Assembly (NCBI GenBank): GCA_963842575.1
Contig: CAWJGS010000001.1
Location: 1-64,000 of the forward strand
From: JACDER01 sp963842575
Lineage (GTDB): Bacteria; Actinomycetota; Thermoleophilia; Gaiellales; Gaiellaceae
Direction: 5' to 3'
DNA: 64,000 bases
Shown here one piece after another: positions 17,063 to 27,055 of the stretch. The notes beneath the pieces are model-generated. The model did not search any database. It was not told the DNA's origin and worked only from the letters and a program-made list of their open reading frames with translations. The position numbers and the translations under genes were made by a program. Within the stretch, counting starts at the first letter, position 1, and every line of letters begins with the position of its first letter.

Positions 17063-18000
17063 CGACCGCCGAGCAAGCCGAGTACGGCGTCACCACCGCC
17101 GTCACCGCGCGCCGCCGCCGCCGCTGGCTCCCGAAGCGCGGATCGAATCTCTGGCGCCACCTGGTCGCGCTGCTGGGGATCGTGTTCGCGCTCTTCCCGA
17201 TCGTCTACGTCACCGGCGCGGCCTTCAACGAGATCCCGACGCTCGTCGGGGCCAGCGCGAACCCGATCCCGCAAAAAGTCACGCTCGACAACTTCAAGAC
17301 GATTTTGTCCACGCACCAACCAGACCCGACGAAGCCGACGGCGCACTTCGCGGTGTGGTACGTCAACTCGATCGTCATCCCGGGCGTCGCGGCCATCTTC
17401 AGCGTGCTGATGGGCGCGATGGCTGCGTACGCATTCGCGCGCTTCCGCTTCAGGGGCCGCCGCGTGGGGATGTTGACGCTGCTGCTGATCCAGATGTTCC
17501 CGGCGTTCCTCTCCCTCGTCGCGATCTACCTGATCCTCCAGAGCTTGGGCCAGGTCTTCCCGTTCGCGGGACTGACGCGGTTCGGGCTGATCCTGGTCTA
17601 CCTCGGTGGCGCCTTAGGAGTGAACACCTGGCTCATGAAGGGGTTCTTCGACACGATCCCGATGGAGCTGGACGAGTCGGCGCGGGTGGACGGCGCGACG
17701 GCGACGCAGATCTTCTGGGGCGTGATCCTGCCCCTGGCCGTGCCCGTGCTCGCGGTGATCACCCTCATCTCGTACGTCTTCACGCTGAACGAGTTCGTGA
17801 TCGCGAGCTTCGTGCTCCAGACGGCGGACTCGCAGACGCTGATCGTCGGCTTGCACCAGTTCATCGCGGACAAGTACGCCAAGAACTGGGGGCCGTTCGC
17901 CGCCGGCGTCCTCCTGACCGCGATCGCGCCCACCGCCCTCTTCTTCGCGCTGCAGCGCTACATCGTCGAGGGATTGACCGGCGGCGCCGTGAAGGGATGA
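17059..18000 (+). CDS. malG: Maltose-type ABC permease subunit (MalG-like)
   Basis: This 313-residue permease is the partner of the MalF-like subunit. It has about six transmembrane helices and an EAA-type motif ELDESARVDGATATQIFWGV (about residues 205-224), the cytoplasmic loop contacting the ATPase. The N-terminal Arg-rich ARRRRRWLPKR gives an inside orientation. The start codon overlaps the malF stop (ATGA) and its own stop overlaps the next ATG (17997-18000, ATGA), so malF, malG and the following hydrolase should be made in fixed ratio from one transcript. Confidence 0.92.
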   Translation: MTTAEQAEYGVTTAVTARRRRRWLPKRGSNLWRHLVALLGIVFALFPIVYVTGAAFNEIPTLVGASANPIPQKVTLDNFKTILSTHQPDPTKPTAHFAVWYVNSIVIPGVAAIFSVLMGAMAAYAFARFRFRGRRVGMLTLLLIQMFPAFLSLVAIYLILQSLGQVFPFAGLTRFGLILVYLGGALGVNTWLMKGFFDTIPMELDESARVDGATATQIFWGVILPLAVPVLAVITLISYVFTLNEFVIASFVLQTADSQTLIVGLHQFIADKYAKNWGPFAAGVLLTAIAPTALFFALQRYIVEGLTGGAVKG

Positions 18001-19810
18001 CCGTCACGGAGACAACGGAGACGTCGCTGCTCTCGCAGCCGCATCACGACGGCTCGTACGTGCTCGAGGCGCCCGACGAGCTCGGCGGCGAGGCCGTCGT
18101 CCGGCTGCGCATCCCGAAGTCCACGCGGCCGGACAGCGTCTACCTGCGCTACACGAACGACGGCGAGCCGGTCGCGGTGCCGGCGGAGATCGACGAGGAG
18201 ACCCAGACCGACGTCTGGTGGCGGGCCGCCTTCCCCGTCTGGAACCTGGTCACGCGCTACCGCTGGGCGGTCGGGAGCGACTCGACCTTCGCCTGGGTGA
18301 ACGGGCTCGGCCCAGTCGCGCACGACGTCCCGGACGACAACGACTTCGTCATCGGCATCGACCGCGGGGGCCCGGACTGGCACCTGGGCTCGGTCGTGTA
18401 CGAGATCTTCCCCGACAGGTACGCCTCCAGCGGCGCCGAGTACGACGCGCCCGACTGGGCGGTGCGCCGCGACTGGGACGCCCTGCCGCATGGGCGCGTG
18501 GATTCCCAGTTCGAGTGGTTCGGCGGAGACCTGCCCGGGATCGCGCAGCGGCTCGACCACATCGAATCGCTCGGCGCGACGCTGGTCTACCTGACGCCGA
18601 TCTTCCCGGCCGAAACCGTCCACCGCTACGACTCGACCACCTTCGACCACATCGACCCGCTCCTGGGCGGCGACGAGGGGCTCGTCACGCTTACGAGGGC
18701 CGCCCACGAGCGCGGAATGCGAGTAGTCGGCGACCTCACCCTCAACCATGTCGGATCCGGCCACGAGTGGTTCCAGGCCGCGCTCGCCGACCCGAACGCG
18801 CCGGAGCGCTCGTTCTTCTACTTCGACGACTCGCTCCCGCACGGGTACGCGTCGTGGATGGGCGTCCCGCACCTGCCGAAGCTCGACCACCGCTCGCCCG
18901 AGCTGCGGCGACGGCTCACTCGCGTGCTGAGCCGCTGGCTCCAACCGCCGTACGACCTGGACGGCTGGCGGATCGACGTCGCGAACATGACCGGCCGCTA
19001 CCGGGACATCGACGTCAACCACGAGGTTGCGCGCTGGGCGCGGCAGACGCTCGAGTCGGCGCGCGCGGACGGGCTGATCGTCTCCGAGCACGGCCACGAC
19101 CCTCGCCACGACCTCCATCCGGGCCAGTGGCAGGGAACGATGAACTACGCCGGCTTCCTGCGCCCGGTGTGGAGCTGGCTGCGCGAGTCCCACCTCGAAG
19201 ACCCCTTCTACGACATCGTCACGCGAGAGCGAACCGCTGACGAGGCCGTAGCCGCGATGATCCTGTTCCGCGCCGGCGTCCCCTGGTCGACCGTCCTCCA
19301 CTCTTGGACGCTGCTCTCGAGCCACGACACTCCCCGCTTCGCCACGGTCGTCCCCTCGCGCGACCACCGGCTCGTCGGCATCGGGATGCAGATGACGACG
19401 CCCGGCGTCCCGATGCTCTTCGCCGGCGACGAGATCGGGCTGGAAGGGCTCTGGGGCGAGGACGGCCGGCGGACGATCCCGTGGGGCCGGCGCGACACCT
19501 GGGACGAGACGCTTCTGAGCGAGTACCGGCGGCTGATTGCGCTGCGGCGCTCGTCGCCGGCGCTCGCGCGCGGCGGCATCCGGTACGCGGCGGTCGGCGA
19601 CAACGCGGTCGCCTACCTGCGCGAAGCGCCCGAGGAGCGGCTCCTCTGCCTGGCCGCGCGCGGTGACCACGATCCCGTGCGCCTGTCCCTCGTCGAGCTC
19701 GGCGCGAGCAGCGCTGAGACGCTGTACGGCGGGGATGCCGAGACGCGCGACGGAGATCTGATCCTGCCGGCAGACGGCCCGGCCTTTCACGTGTGGAGAC
19801 TGGAGGCTAA
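17997..19810 (+). CDS. Neopullulanase/cyclomaltodextrinase-like GH13 (apparent frame slip near 3' end)
   Basis: This ~604-residue cytoplasmic GH13 hydrolase acts on imported maltodextrins. An N-terminal Ig-like/CBM34-like domain (about 15-110; SVYLRYTNDGEPVAVPAEID) precedes the barrel. LGSVVYEIFPDRYA opens the barrel, the nucleophile Asp is in GWRIDVANM, the Glu in LIVSEHGHD and the third Asp in LLSSHDTPRFA. There is no signal peptide. After the natural ending FHVWRLEA the literal frame runs on through the ATPase gene to a stop at 20087. A TAA at 19808-19810 one base out of phase looks like the true end, so one base is probably missing just upstream. It is coupled to malG by ATGA. Confidence 0.86.
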
Positions 19811-19813
19811 ACG

Positions 19814-20984
<1,171 letters not shown>

Positions 20985-21001
<17 letters not shown>

Positions 21002-23127
21002 CTGGGTCGCCGTCCTAGGGGTCGCTCTCGCCGCACTCGCGGGGTCGTCCTCTGGCGGCAGCGTGGCCGCTCCGGCGCCACCGTCGGGAGCGCTCCTCGA
21101 GTCGCTCTCCCAGCCTCCCGTCCGGGCCGCGATCGCGTCCCAGCGCATTTACTTCGTCATGACGGACCGGTACCGGAACGGGAACCCGTCCAACGACACG
21201 GGCGGCCTCGGCGGCGGCAAGAGCACGAACGGGTTCGACCCCTCCGACAGCGGCTTCTTCCACGGCGGCGACTTCAAGGGCCTCACCGGGACCTGCACCG
21301 ACACGCACACCGGCCTCGCGCGCCTGAAGAACCTGGGCTTCACCGGTATCTGGGTGACGCCGCCGGTCGGTCAGCTCGCGGTGCAGGGCGACAGCGCGGC
21401 CTACCACGGCTACTGGGGGATCAACTTCGACCGCGTGGACGCCCACCTCGGCACCGACCAGGACTTCGGCGCGTTCGTCAGCTGCGCCCACAGCCTCGGG
21501 ATGAAGGTCTACATGGACATGGTCGTCAACCACACGGCGAACGTCGTCGGCCTCTCGCCGGGCGGCTCGTTCATCTCGCCCGCGGAGAAGCCCTACCGCA
21601 CGTGCAAGGGGAAGAAGTTCAAGCCCGCGCTGTACGTGACCAAGACCTTCCCGTGCATGAAGGCCTCGAACATGCCGTACACGCCCTTCCTGGCGGCGAA
21701 CGAGAAGCACCTGAAGACGCCCGACTGGCTGAACACCGCTGACCTACTACCACAACCGCGGCGACATCGACTTCAGCTCGACCGACCCGGCCGAGCTGGA
21801 GCAGGGCGACTTCTTCGGGCTCGACGACCTCTTCACCGAGCAGCCGAAGGTGATGCAAGGGCTCGCGGACGTCTACTCGGAATGGGTCCGCAAGTACAAG
21901 CTCGACGGGTTCCGGGTGGACACCGCGAAGCACGTCAATGCCGCCTTCTTCCGGCTGTGGGCGCCCAGGATCCTCTCCGCGGCGCGCGCCGCCGGCGTGA
22001 ACGACTTCGAGATCTTCGGCGAGGTGACCCTCAACGATGCGATCGAGCTGTCCGCCTACGTGCGCAACCGCGGGCTGCCGAACGTCCTCGACTTCCCCTT
22101 CCAGGACGTCGCCACCGGATTCGCCGCCGGCCGCACCGCGCCGACCGCGCTCGCCGACCGCATCGCCGACGACGACTACTTCCGCTACACGCCGAACGTC
22201 ATGCCGACGCCGGTCACCTTCCTCGGCAATCACGACATGGGCCGTGCGGCGTTCCAGCTCGAGCAGCACGGCGCGACGGGCGACCAGCTCCTCCCGCGCC
22301 TGCTGCTCGGCTACGACGTCCTCTACCTGCTGCGCGGCGCGCCGACGGTCTACTACGGGGACGAGGTCGGGATGATCGGGAGCGGCGGGGACAAGGAGGC
22401 CCGGCAGGACATGTTCCCGACCCAGGTCGACGAGTGGAAGACGGAGCAGCGGGTCGGCTCGCCGCCGATCGGAGACGGCTCGTCCTTCGACGTGACGAAC
22501 AACCCGATCGAGCTGCGCCTGAAGGAGCTCGGCGCGCTCAAGGACGCGCACCCGGCGCTCTCGACCGGCGCGATGATCGTCCGGCGCGCGCAGGGCGGCG
22601 TTCTCGTCGTGAGCCGCATCGACTGGAGCGCCAAGCGGGAGTACGTGGTCGCTCTCAACTCAGGCGGGTCGGCCGCGCAGGTCTCCGTCCCGACCTCCAC
22701 GCCCTCCAGCTCGTGGGCCGGGTTGGCCGGAACGGCCGGGCCCGTGTCCAGCGGCGCGGACGGCGCGCTGGCTTTCACCGTTCCAGCGACCGGCGCATCG
22801 GTGTACGAGGCGAACGCGCAGATTCCCTCGCCGGCCCCGCCGGCGCCGACGCTCAAGGTCGGCAAGGACGACTTCAGCACGCTCTGGCGCGCCGCCGCAA
22901 CCGTCACGGGCAAAGCGCCGGTCACCGTCTCCTTCGCCATCAAGCGCAAGCCCAGCGCGGGCTGGCAGTTGCTGGCCGCCGACGACACACCCCCGTTCCG
23001 CGCCTTCCTCGACCGGAGCAAGTTCGCGAAGAAGCAGAAGGTCTACCTGGTCGCGATCGCGCGCAGCCTCGGCGGACAGACCTCCGTCTCGAAGGTCGTC
23101 GGCCTGGTTCCGCGTCCGCGCCGCTAG
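20985..23127 (+). CDS. Secreted alpha-amylase-family GH13 (frame break at ~21742)
   Basis: This exported ~714-residue starch-degrading enzyme has a signal peptide (VRRCASWVAVLGVALAALAG). The catalytic domain starts at about residue 45 (QRIYFVMTDRYRNGNPSND), with nucleophile Asp in GFRVDTAKHV, acid/base Glu in EIFGEVTLND and third Asp in FLGNHDMGR. A C-terminal beta domain ends the protein. Around 21735-21745 one extra base breaks the frame just before TYYHNRGDIDF; both sides are well conserved, so an indel error is likely. The start is GTG 20985 (GGAG at 20977-20980) inside the end of the ATPase gene. It would supply oligosaccharides to the importer. Confidence 0.86.
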
Positions 23128-23459
23128 CTGCGCAACGCCGCGAGCACCTGCTGCTCGTCTCCGTCGCGCAGGGAGTCGAGCAGCGTCCGACCTCCTGAGA
23201 GGCCGGCGCGGCGCTTGAGGTTCTGCCCCAGCTGCCCCGGACTGATGCCCGCCTCGCGGGCGGCTGCGAGGACGCGCGCGACCTCAGGGGTCACGTTCCC
23301 GTCGTCCTGGAACTGCCAGCCGGGGTAGAGCCACTCGTCCACGCCCGGCTCGCGAAGTGCGAGCACCTCGCCGGCGCGCCGGCGGACATCCAGCGCGACG
23401 GGATCGATGGCCCAGCGGGCGCCGATCCAGGAGGCGGTGAGGGCGGACTGTTGCGGCAC
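23124..23459 (-). CDS. Small MbcA/ParS-like antitoxin-related protein
   Basis: This 111-residue soluble protein contains a DUF2384-like C-terminal pattern: EWLYPGWQF, then VTPEVARVLAAAREAG and a final GRTLLDSLRDGDEQQVLAAL. This resembles the toxin-binding domain of MbcA/Xre/ParS antitoxins, and the N-terminal segment is helical. No RES-domain or other toxin gene is beside it, so it may be an orphan regulator. GTG 23459 is the only start that clears the divergent lactonase gene. The stop overlaps that of the amylase as CTAG. The family call is by eye. Confidence 0.55.
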   Translation of the reverse strand: MPQQSALTASWIGARWAIDPVALDVRRRAGEVLALREPGVDEWLYPGWQFQDDGNVTPEVARVLAAAREAGISPGQLGQNLKRRAGLSGGRTLLDSLRDGDEQQVLAALRS

Positions 23460-23537
23460 GGCGTGCTCGAATGTAACAGCGGCGGAGTCGGGGAGACGGT
23501 TCGCTAAGGAAAGACGACGCGAAAGGAGCAAAACCTG

Positions 23538-24553
23538 ATGCGCACCGTTTACACGCAGTCGAACGACGCCGACCGGAACGAGGCGATCGCCTTCAGAAGC
23601 AACGAGGATGGGACCCTGTCCCCGCTCGGCCACTACGTCACCGGCGGCAGGGGAAGCGGCAAGCCGCACCTGGCGTCGCAGAGCTCGGTCGCGGTCGCCG
23701 ACGACGGGACGAGGCTCTTCGTCACCAACGCGGGGAGCGACCAGCTGTCCGTCTTCTCGATCGGCGCCGATGGCCTCGAGCTCGAGGGCTGCCTTCCCTC
23801 CGGCGGCGAGTCGCCGACGAGCGTCGCCGTCCACGGTGAGCTCGCCTACGTGCTGAACGCAGGCGGGACGCCGAACATCAGTGGCTTCACGCTCGAAGCC
23901 GGCGGCATCGCGCCGCTCGAGCTCTCGACGCGGCCGCTGAGCGCCGACTCGGCCGACCCCGCACAGATCGCATTCAGTCCGGACGGCAAGACACTTGTCG
24001 TGACCGAGCGCGGCACGAACTCCATCAGCACGTACGCGGTCGGCGCCGACGGCATGGCCGAGGACCGGCCACCATCGCGGCCTCGGGCGCGACGCCGTAC
24101 GGGTTCGACTTCGCCGGCGGAACGCTCGTCGTCACGGAGGCCTTCGGCGGAGAAGTCGGAGCCGCCGCGACCTCGTCCTACCGGCTGGACGACTCGGAGC
24201 TCCAGCCGGTCAGCGGCTCCGTGGGCAACACCCGCAGCGAGGTCTGCTGGGCGGTGGCGAGCAAGGACGGCCGCTTCGTCTACGTGACGAACTTCGGAGA
24301 CGGGACGATCTCCCGCTACGTCATCGCCGCGGACGGCAGCCTCGAGCTCGACGATCCCGTGGCGGCGACGACGGTCGAGGGCGTGAAGGGCGTCCGCGAC
24401 GAGGCGCTCTCCCGGGACGGCCGGTTCCTGTACGCGCTCGACGCGGACGCACAGCGGGTGTTCGGATGGGCACTCGAGGACGACGGCAGCCTGACGCCGG
24501 TCGGTTCATTTGACGGGCTCCCCGCAACCGTGGCAGGGTTAGCGTCGAGCTGA
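23538..24553 (+). CDS. Lactonase-fold beta-propeller protein (frame break at ~24062)
   Basis: This ~338-residue protein has seven-bladed propeller repeats of the Pgl/YbhE (6-phosphogluconolactonase, PF10282) family. Recurrent blade motifs are VADDGTRLFVTNAGSDQLSV, SPDGKTLVVTERGTNSISTY and SKDGRFVYVTNFGDGTISRY. One base is missing near 24062; restoring it gives GPATIAASGATPYGFDFAGG. There is no signal peptide, so a cytoplasmic lactonase is possible. The pentose phosphate operon in this window lacks a recognisable pgl, which this gene could supply. An AAGGAG ribosome site precedes ATG 23538. The stop overlaps the next start (TGATG). Confidence 0.82.
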
Positions 24554-25158
24554 TGCGACCGTTCATCTCCCGGGGCTTTCGCGGTCGCCGCCGCGACGAC
24601 GATCCGGAAGGACGCGTCCCGCCGGGCCAGTACCTGACCGACGACTTCCCCGTCCTCTCCGCCGGCCCCACGCCGCACACACCGCTCGAGGAGTGGACGT
24701 TCGAGATCCGCGGAGGGGCCGAGCCGTTGAGCTGGACGTGGGACGAGCTCCGCGCGCTGCCCAGCGAGACGGTGACCAAGGACATCCACTGCGTGACGAA
24801 GTGGTCGAAGCTCGACACGGTCTGGGAAGGCGTGGCGGTCGACACGCTCATGGAGCGCGCGGGCTCCGACCACGCGTACCTGCTCGCCTTCTGCGACGGC
24901 GGGTACACGACGAACCTCCCGGTCGAGGATGTGCTCGACGGGAAGGCGTGGATCGCGTACTCCTACGGCGGCGAGCCGCTCGACCCCGAGCACGGCGGCC
25001 CGGCCCGGTTGCTCGTCCCGCACCTGTACTTCTGGAAGAGCGCGAAGTGGATTCGCGGCTTCGAGCTCCGCGACGACGACGAGCCCGGTTTCTGGGAGCA
25101 GAACGGGTACCACCTCTACGGCGACCCGTGGAAGGAACAGCGGTACTGGGGCGACTGA
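24553..25158 (+). CDS. Molybdopterin-dependent oxidoreductase, sulfite-oxidase-like
   Basis: This 201-residue protein is a single Mo-cofactor-binding domain (PF00174). The Cys ligand of molybdenum is in KDIHCVTKWSKLD (about residue 80). LTDDFPVLSAGPTP and PLEEWTFEIRGG open the domain, and FWKSAKWIRGFEL is the typical end. No signal peptide or twin-arginine motif is present (the early RGFRGRRRDD lacks a hydrophobic stretch), so it is cytoplasmic, unlike MsrP/YedY. The following flavin reductase is its probable electron partner. The substrate is unknown. Confidence 0.88.
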   Translation: MRPFISRGFRGRRRDDDPEGRVPPGQYLTDDFPVLSAGPTPHTPLEEWTFEIRGGAEPLSWTWDELRALPSETVTKDIHCVTKWSKLDTVWEGVAVDTLMERAGSDHAYLLAFCDGGYTTNLPVEDVLDGKAWIAYSYGGEPLDPEHGGPARLLVPHLYFWKSAKWIRGFELRDDDEPGFWEQNGYHLYGDPWKEQRYWGD

Positions 25159-25877
25159 CCTGGCAGGTAGCCCAGGTCACGGGAGCCAAGCAGGAGACAC
25201 CGCGTGTCCGCACGATCACGCTCGCGCCCCCTGAGTGGCCGGGCCACCGTGCCGGCCAGCACGTCGACGTCCGCCTGACGGCGGAGGACGGCTACCAGGC
25301 CGAGCGGAGCTACTCGATCGCCTCAGCGCCCGAGCAGGCTCTCGAGCTGACCGTCGAGCGGCTGGACGACGGCGAGGTTTCGCCCTACCTGGTGGACGAG
25401 CTAGGGCCCGGCGACGGGCTCGAGCTGCGCGGGCCGATCGGCGGGTACTTCGTCTGGGAGGCCGACGATCCGCGCCCGGTCTTCCTCGTTGCGGGCGGCT
25501 CGGGAGTCGTCCCGCTCATGGCAATGATCCGCCACCGGAGCGCGACCCGGTCGACGACGCCCATGCGGCTGCTCTACTCGTCGCGCACGATCGAGGACGT
25601 GATCTACCGCGCAGAGCTGGACAAGGTCGCGGCGGCCGGGAACGGGGTCGAAGTCACCCAGACGCTGACGCGGGCGCAGCCGGAAGGGTGGACCGGGTAT
25701 GCGCGCCGCATCGATCCCGACATGCTGCGCGAGGTCGCCTGGCCCGCGGCAGAAAAGCCCGCCGTGTACGTCTGTGGCGCGACGCTTTTCGTCCAGGCCG
25801 TGACGGAGGGCCTGGTCGGCCTGGGCTACGACCCCTTGACGGTGAGGACCGAGCGCTACGGCGGGATCGGAGGCTGA
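25155..25877 (+). CDS. FAD/NAD(P)-binding ferredoxin-reductase-like protein, probable CTG start
   Basis: This 240-residue FNR-family reductase has an FAD domain (HRAGQHVDVRLTAEDGYQAE; the RSYSIASAPE flavin motif near residue 55) and an NAD(P) domain (VFLVAGGSGVVPLMAMI near 115; VYVCGATLFVQAVTEGL near 205). No [2Fe-2S] domain follows. No ATG, GTG or TTG lies at the expected N-terminus TWQVAQVTGAKQETP; a CTG at 25155-25157 overlaps the upstream TGA as CTGA, mirroring the ATGA couplings elsewhere. GTG 25128 is the fallback start. It probably transfers electrons between NAD(P)H and the molybdoenzyme. Confidence 0.85.
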   Translation: MTWQVAQVTGAKQETPRVRTITLAPPEWPGHRAGQHVDVRLTAEDGYQAERSYSIASAPEQALELTVERLDDGEVSPYLVDELGPGDGLELRGPIGGYFVWEADDPRPVFLVAGGSGVVPLMAMIRHRSATRSTTPMRLLYSSRTIEDVIYRAELDKVAAAGNGVEVTQTLTRAQPEGWTGYARRIDPDMLREVAWPAAEKPAVYVCGATLFVQAVTEGLVGLGYDPLTVRTERYGGIGG

Positions 25878-25878
25878 G

Positions 25879-26145
25879 GTGAAGACCGAGGAGATGATGC
25901 TGGACGGAAACGCGATCGGCGGGATGATGCTCGAGCTGTTCGGGCGGGAGATGACGATGGTCGTCTCGACGTGCCGCTCGTGCGGCGCGACCGGGCCGCT
26001 CGCGTCCGTCGACGTCTACATGAAGGCGCCCGGAGTGGTCGTGCGCTGCCGGACCTGCGAGAGCGTGCTGATGAAGATCGTCCGCAGCCCGAAGCGCGTC
26101 TGGCTCGACGTCGAGGGCATGCGGATGATGCAGATGGAGGCTTAG
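25879..26145 (+). CDS. DUF6510 family zinc-ribbon-like protein
   Basis: This 88-residue protein has two CxxC pairs: STCRSCGA near residue 34 and VRCRTCESV near 57. They probably bind zinc or another metal. An acidic or Met-rich N-terminus (MMLDGNAIGGMMLELFG) and the ending VWLDVEGMRMMQME match the DUF6510 family as I recall it. It follows the reductase by 1 nt, beginning at a GTG, and completes a three-gene redox module. Its role is unknown; a partner or assembly factor is plausible. The stop overlaps the convergent anti-sigma gene (TTAG). Confidence 0.78.
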   Translation: MKTEEMMLDGNAIGGMMLELFGREMTMVVSTCRSCGATGPLASVDVYMKAPGVVVRCRTCESVLMKIVRSPKRVWLDVEGMRMMQMEA

Positions 26146-26387
26146 CGCCGCCAGTCGCGGAAAGCGTGGAGAAGCGCCTCCTCGGCCTCGGGCGAGAGCT
26201 CTTCGGGTGCAAGCGTCCCGGTCAGCCGGATCGTCGAGCGGATCTGCTCCAGGTAGATCTCGCAGTTGCCGCACTCGGCGAGGTGCTGCTCGAACCTGGC
26301 TTGCTCGGCAGGCGGCAGCGCACCTTCGAGGTAGTCCGTGACGAGCTCCGTGAGCTCCTGGCAGCTGAGCGCCTCGGCGGTGCTCAT
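26142..26387 (-). CDS. Anti-sigma factor with zf-HC2 domain
   Basis: This 81-residue soluble protein carries the zinc-binding anti-sigma motif: Cys in LSCQELTELVTDYLEG and H-x3-C-x2-C in FEQHLAECGNCEIYLEQI (about residues 30-45). No transmembrane segment follows, so it is cytoplasmic, as in redox-sensing ZAS proteins of the RsrA kind. It overlaps the sigma gene upstream by ATGA and should hold that sigma factor inactive until a thiol or metal signal. The acidic tail PEELSPEAEEAL could be part of the sigma contact. Confidence 0.88.
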   Translation of the reverse strand: MSTAEALSCQELTELVTDYLEGALPPAEQARFEQHLAECGNCEIYLEQIRSTIRLTGTLAPEELSPEAEEALLHAFRDWRR

Positions 26388-27010
26388 CTCAGGTAATCCT
26401 CCAATGCCTTTCTGACCTTTGCTCTCGCTCGATGCAAGAGCACGCGTTGATTGGTCTCGCTGAGGCCCAGAGCGTTACAGACCTCTTCCGCGCTCCATCC
26501 CTCCAGATCGCGGAGGCTGATCACCGCCCGCTGCGTGCCCGGCAGCGTGTCGATCGCCGCGGCGAGCTTCTCCCGCGTCTCCGCGGCGAGCAGCCGATCC
26601 TCCGGCCAGGGGACCGGCGGGGCGGCCCAGTGCCCGGGCCAGCGGGGGTCGTCCCAGCCGCGGAAGCGGTCGGCCTCGAGCGCCGGCTCCTGGATGCGCT
26701 CCGGCTCGAAGGCCGACAGCGGCAGCGTGCGCCGTTCGCGCACCGCACGCGTCTTGGCCCTGTTCACGAGGATGCGGAAGATCCAGGTCTTGAGCGAGGA
26801 GCGGCCCTCGAAGCGGCCGAGGCCCTCGAGCACAGCCAGCCACGTCTCCGCCACGACCTCCTCGGCGAGCACCTGGGTGGGGACGTAGATGCGGGCCACG
26901 CGCAGGAGCGACGAGTTGTACGTCCGCACGACCTCGCGGAAGGCGTCCTCGTCCCCGGCGCGGAGCGCCTCGACGAGCTTCGTCTCGTCCGGCGAAACGA
27001 CGTCCTGCAC
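26384..27010 (-). CDS. ECF RNA polymerase sigma factor
   Basis: This 208-residue sigma-70 family group 4 protein has region 2 (about 10-85; EDAFREVVRTYNSSLLRVAR and TWLAVLEGLGRFEGRSSLKT, with WIFRILVNRAKTRA) and region 4 (about 145-205; IDTLPGTQRAVISLRDLEGW and SAEEVCNALGLSETNQRVLL). A longer-than-usual linker with GWDDPRWPGHWAAPP joins them, as in actinomycete sigma factors co-encoded with zf-HC2 anti-sigmas. GTG 27010 has TACAGT 6 nt upstream, consistent with a leaderless transcript. The divergent flavoprotein (27056) is an obvious target candidate. Confidence 0.92.
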   Translation of the reverse strand: MQDVVSPDETKLVEALRAGDEDAFREVVRTYNSSLLRVARIYVPTQVLAEEVVAETWLAVLEGLGRFEGRSSLKTWIFRILVNRAKTRAVRERRTLPLSAFEPERIQEPALEADRFRGWDDPRWPGHWAAPPVPWPEDRLLAAETREKLAAAIDTLPGTQRAVISLRDLEGWSAEEVCNALGLSETNQRVLLHRARAKVRKALEDYLR

Positions 27011-27055
27011 GAGGCGACTGTAAACGACGAAACTGCAACGACAAGGAGGTCACTC

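Noticed and set aside
17958..19790. 610-codon minus-strand open frame under malG/GH13
   Set aside because: It is an exact shadow of two catalytically complete plus-strand genes, with low-complexity Val/Arg/Asp composition and no motif.
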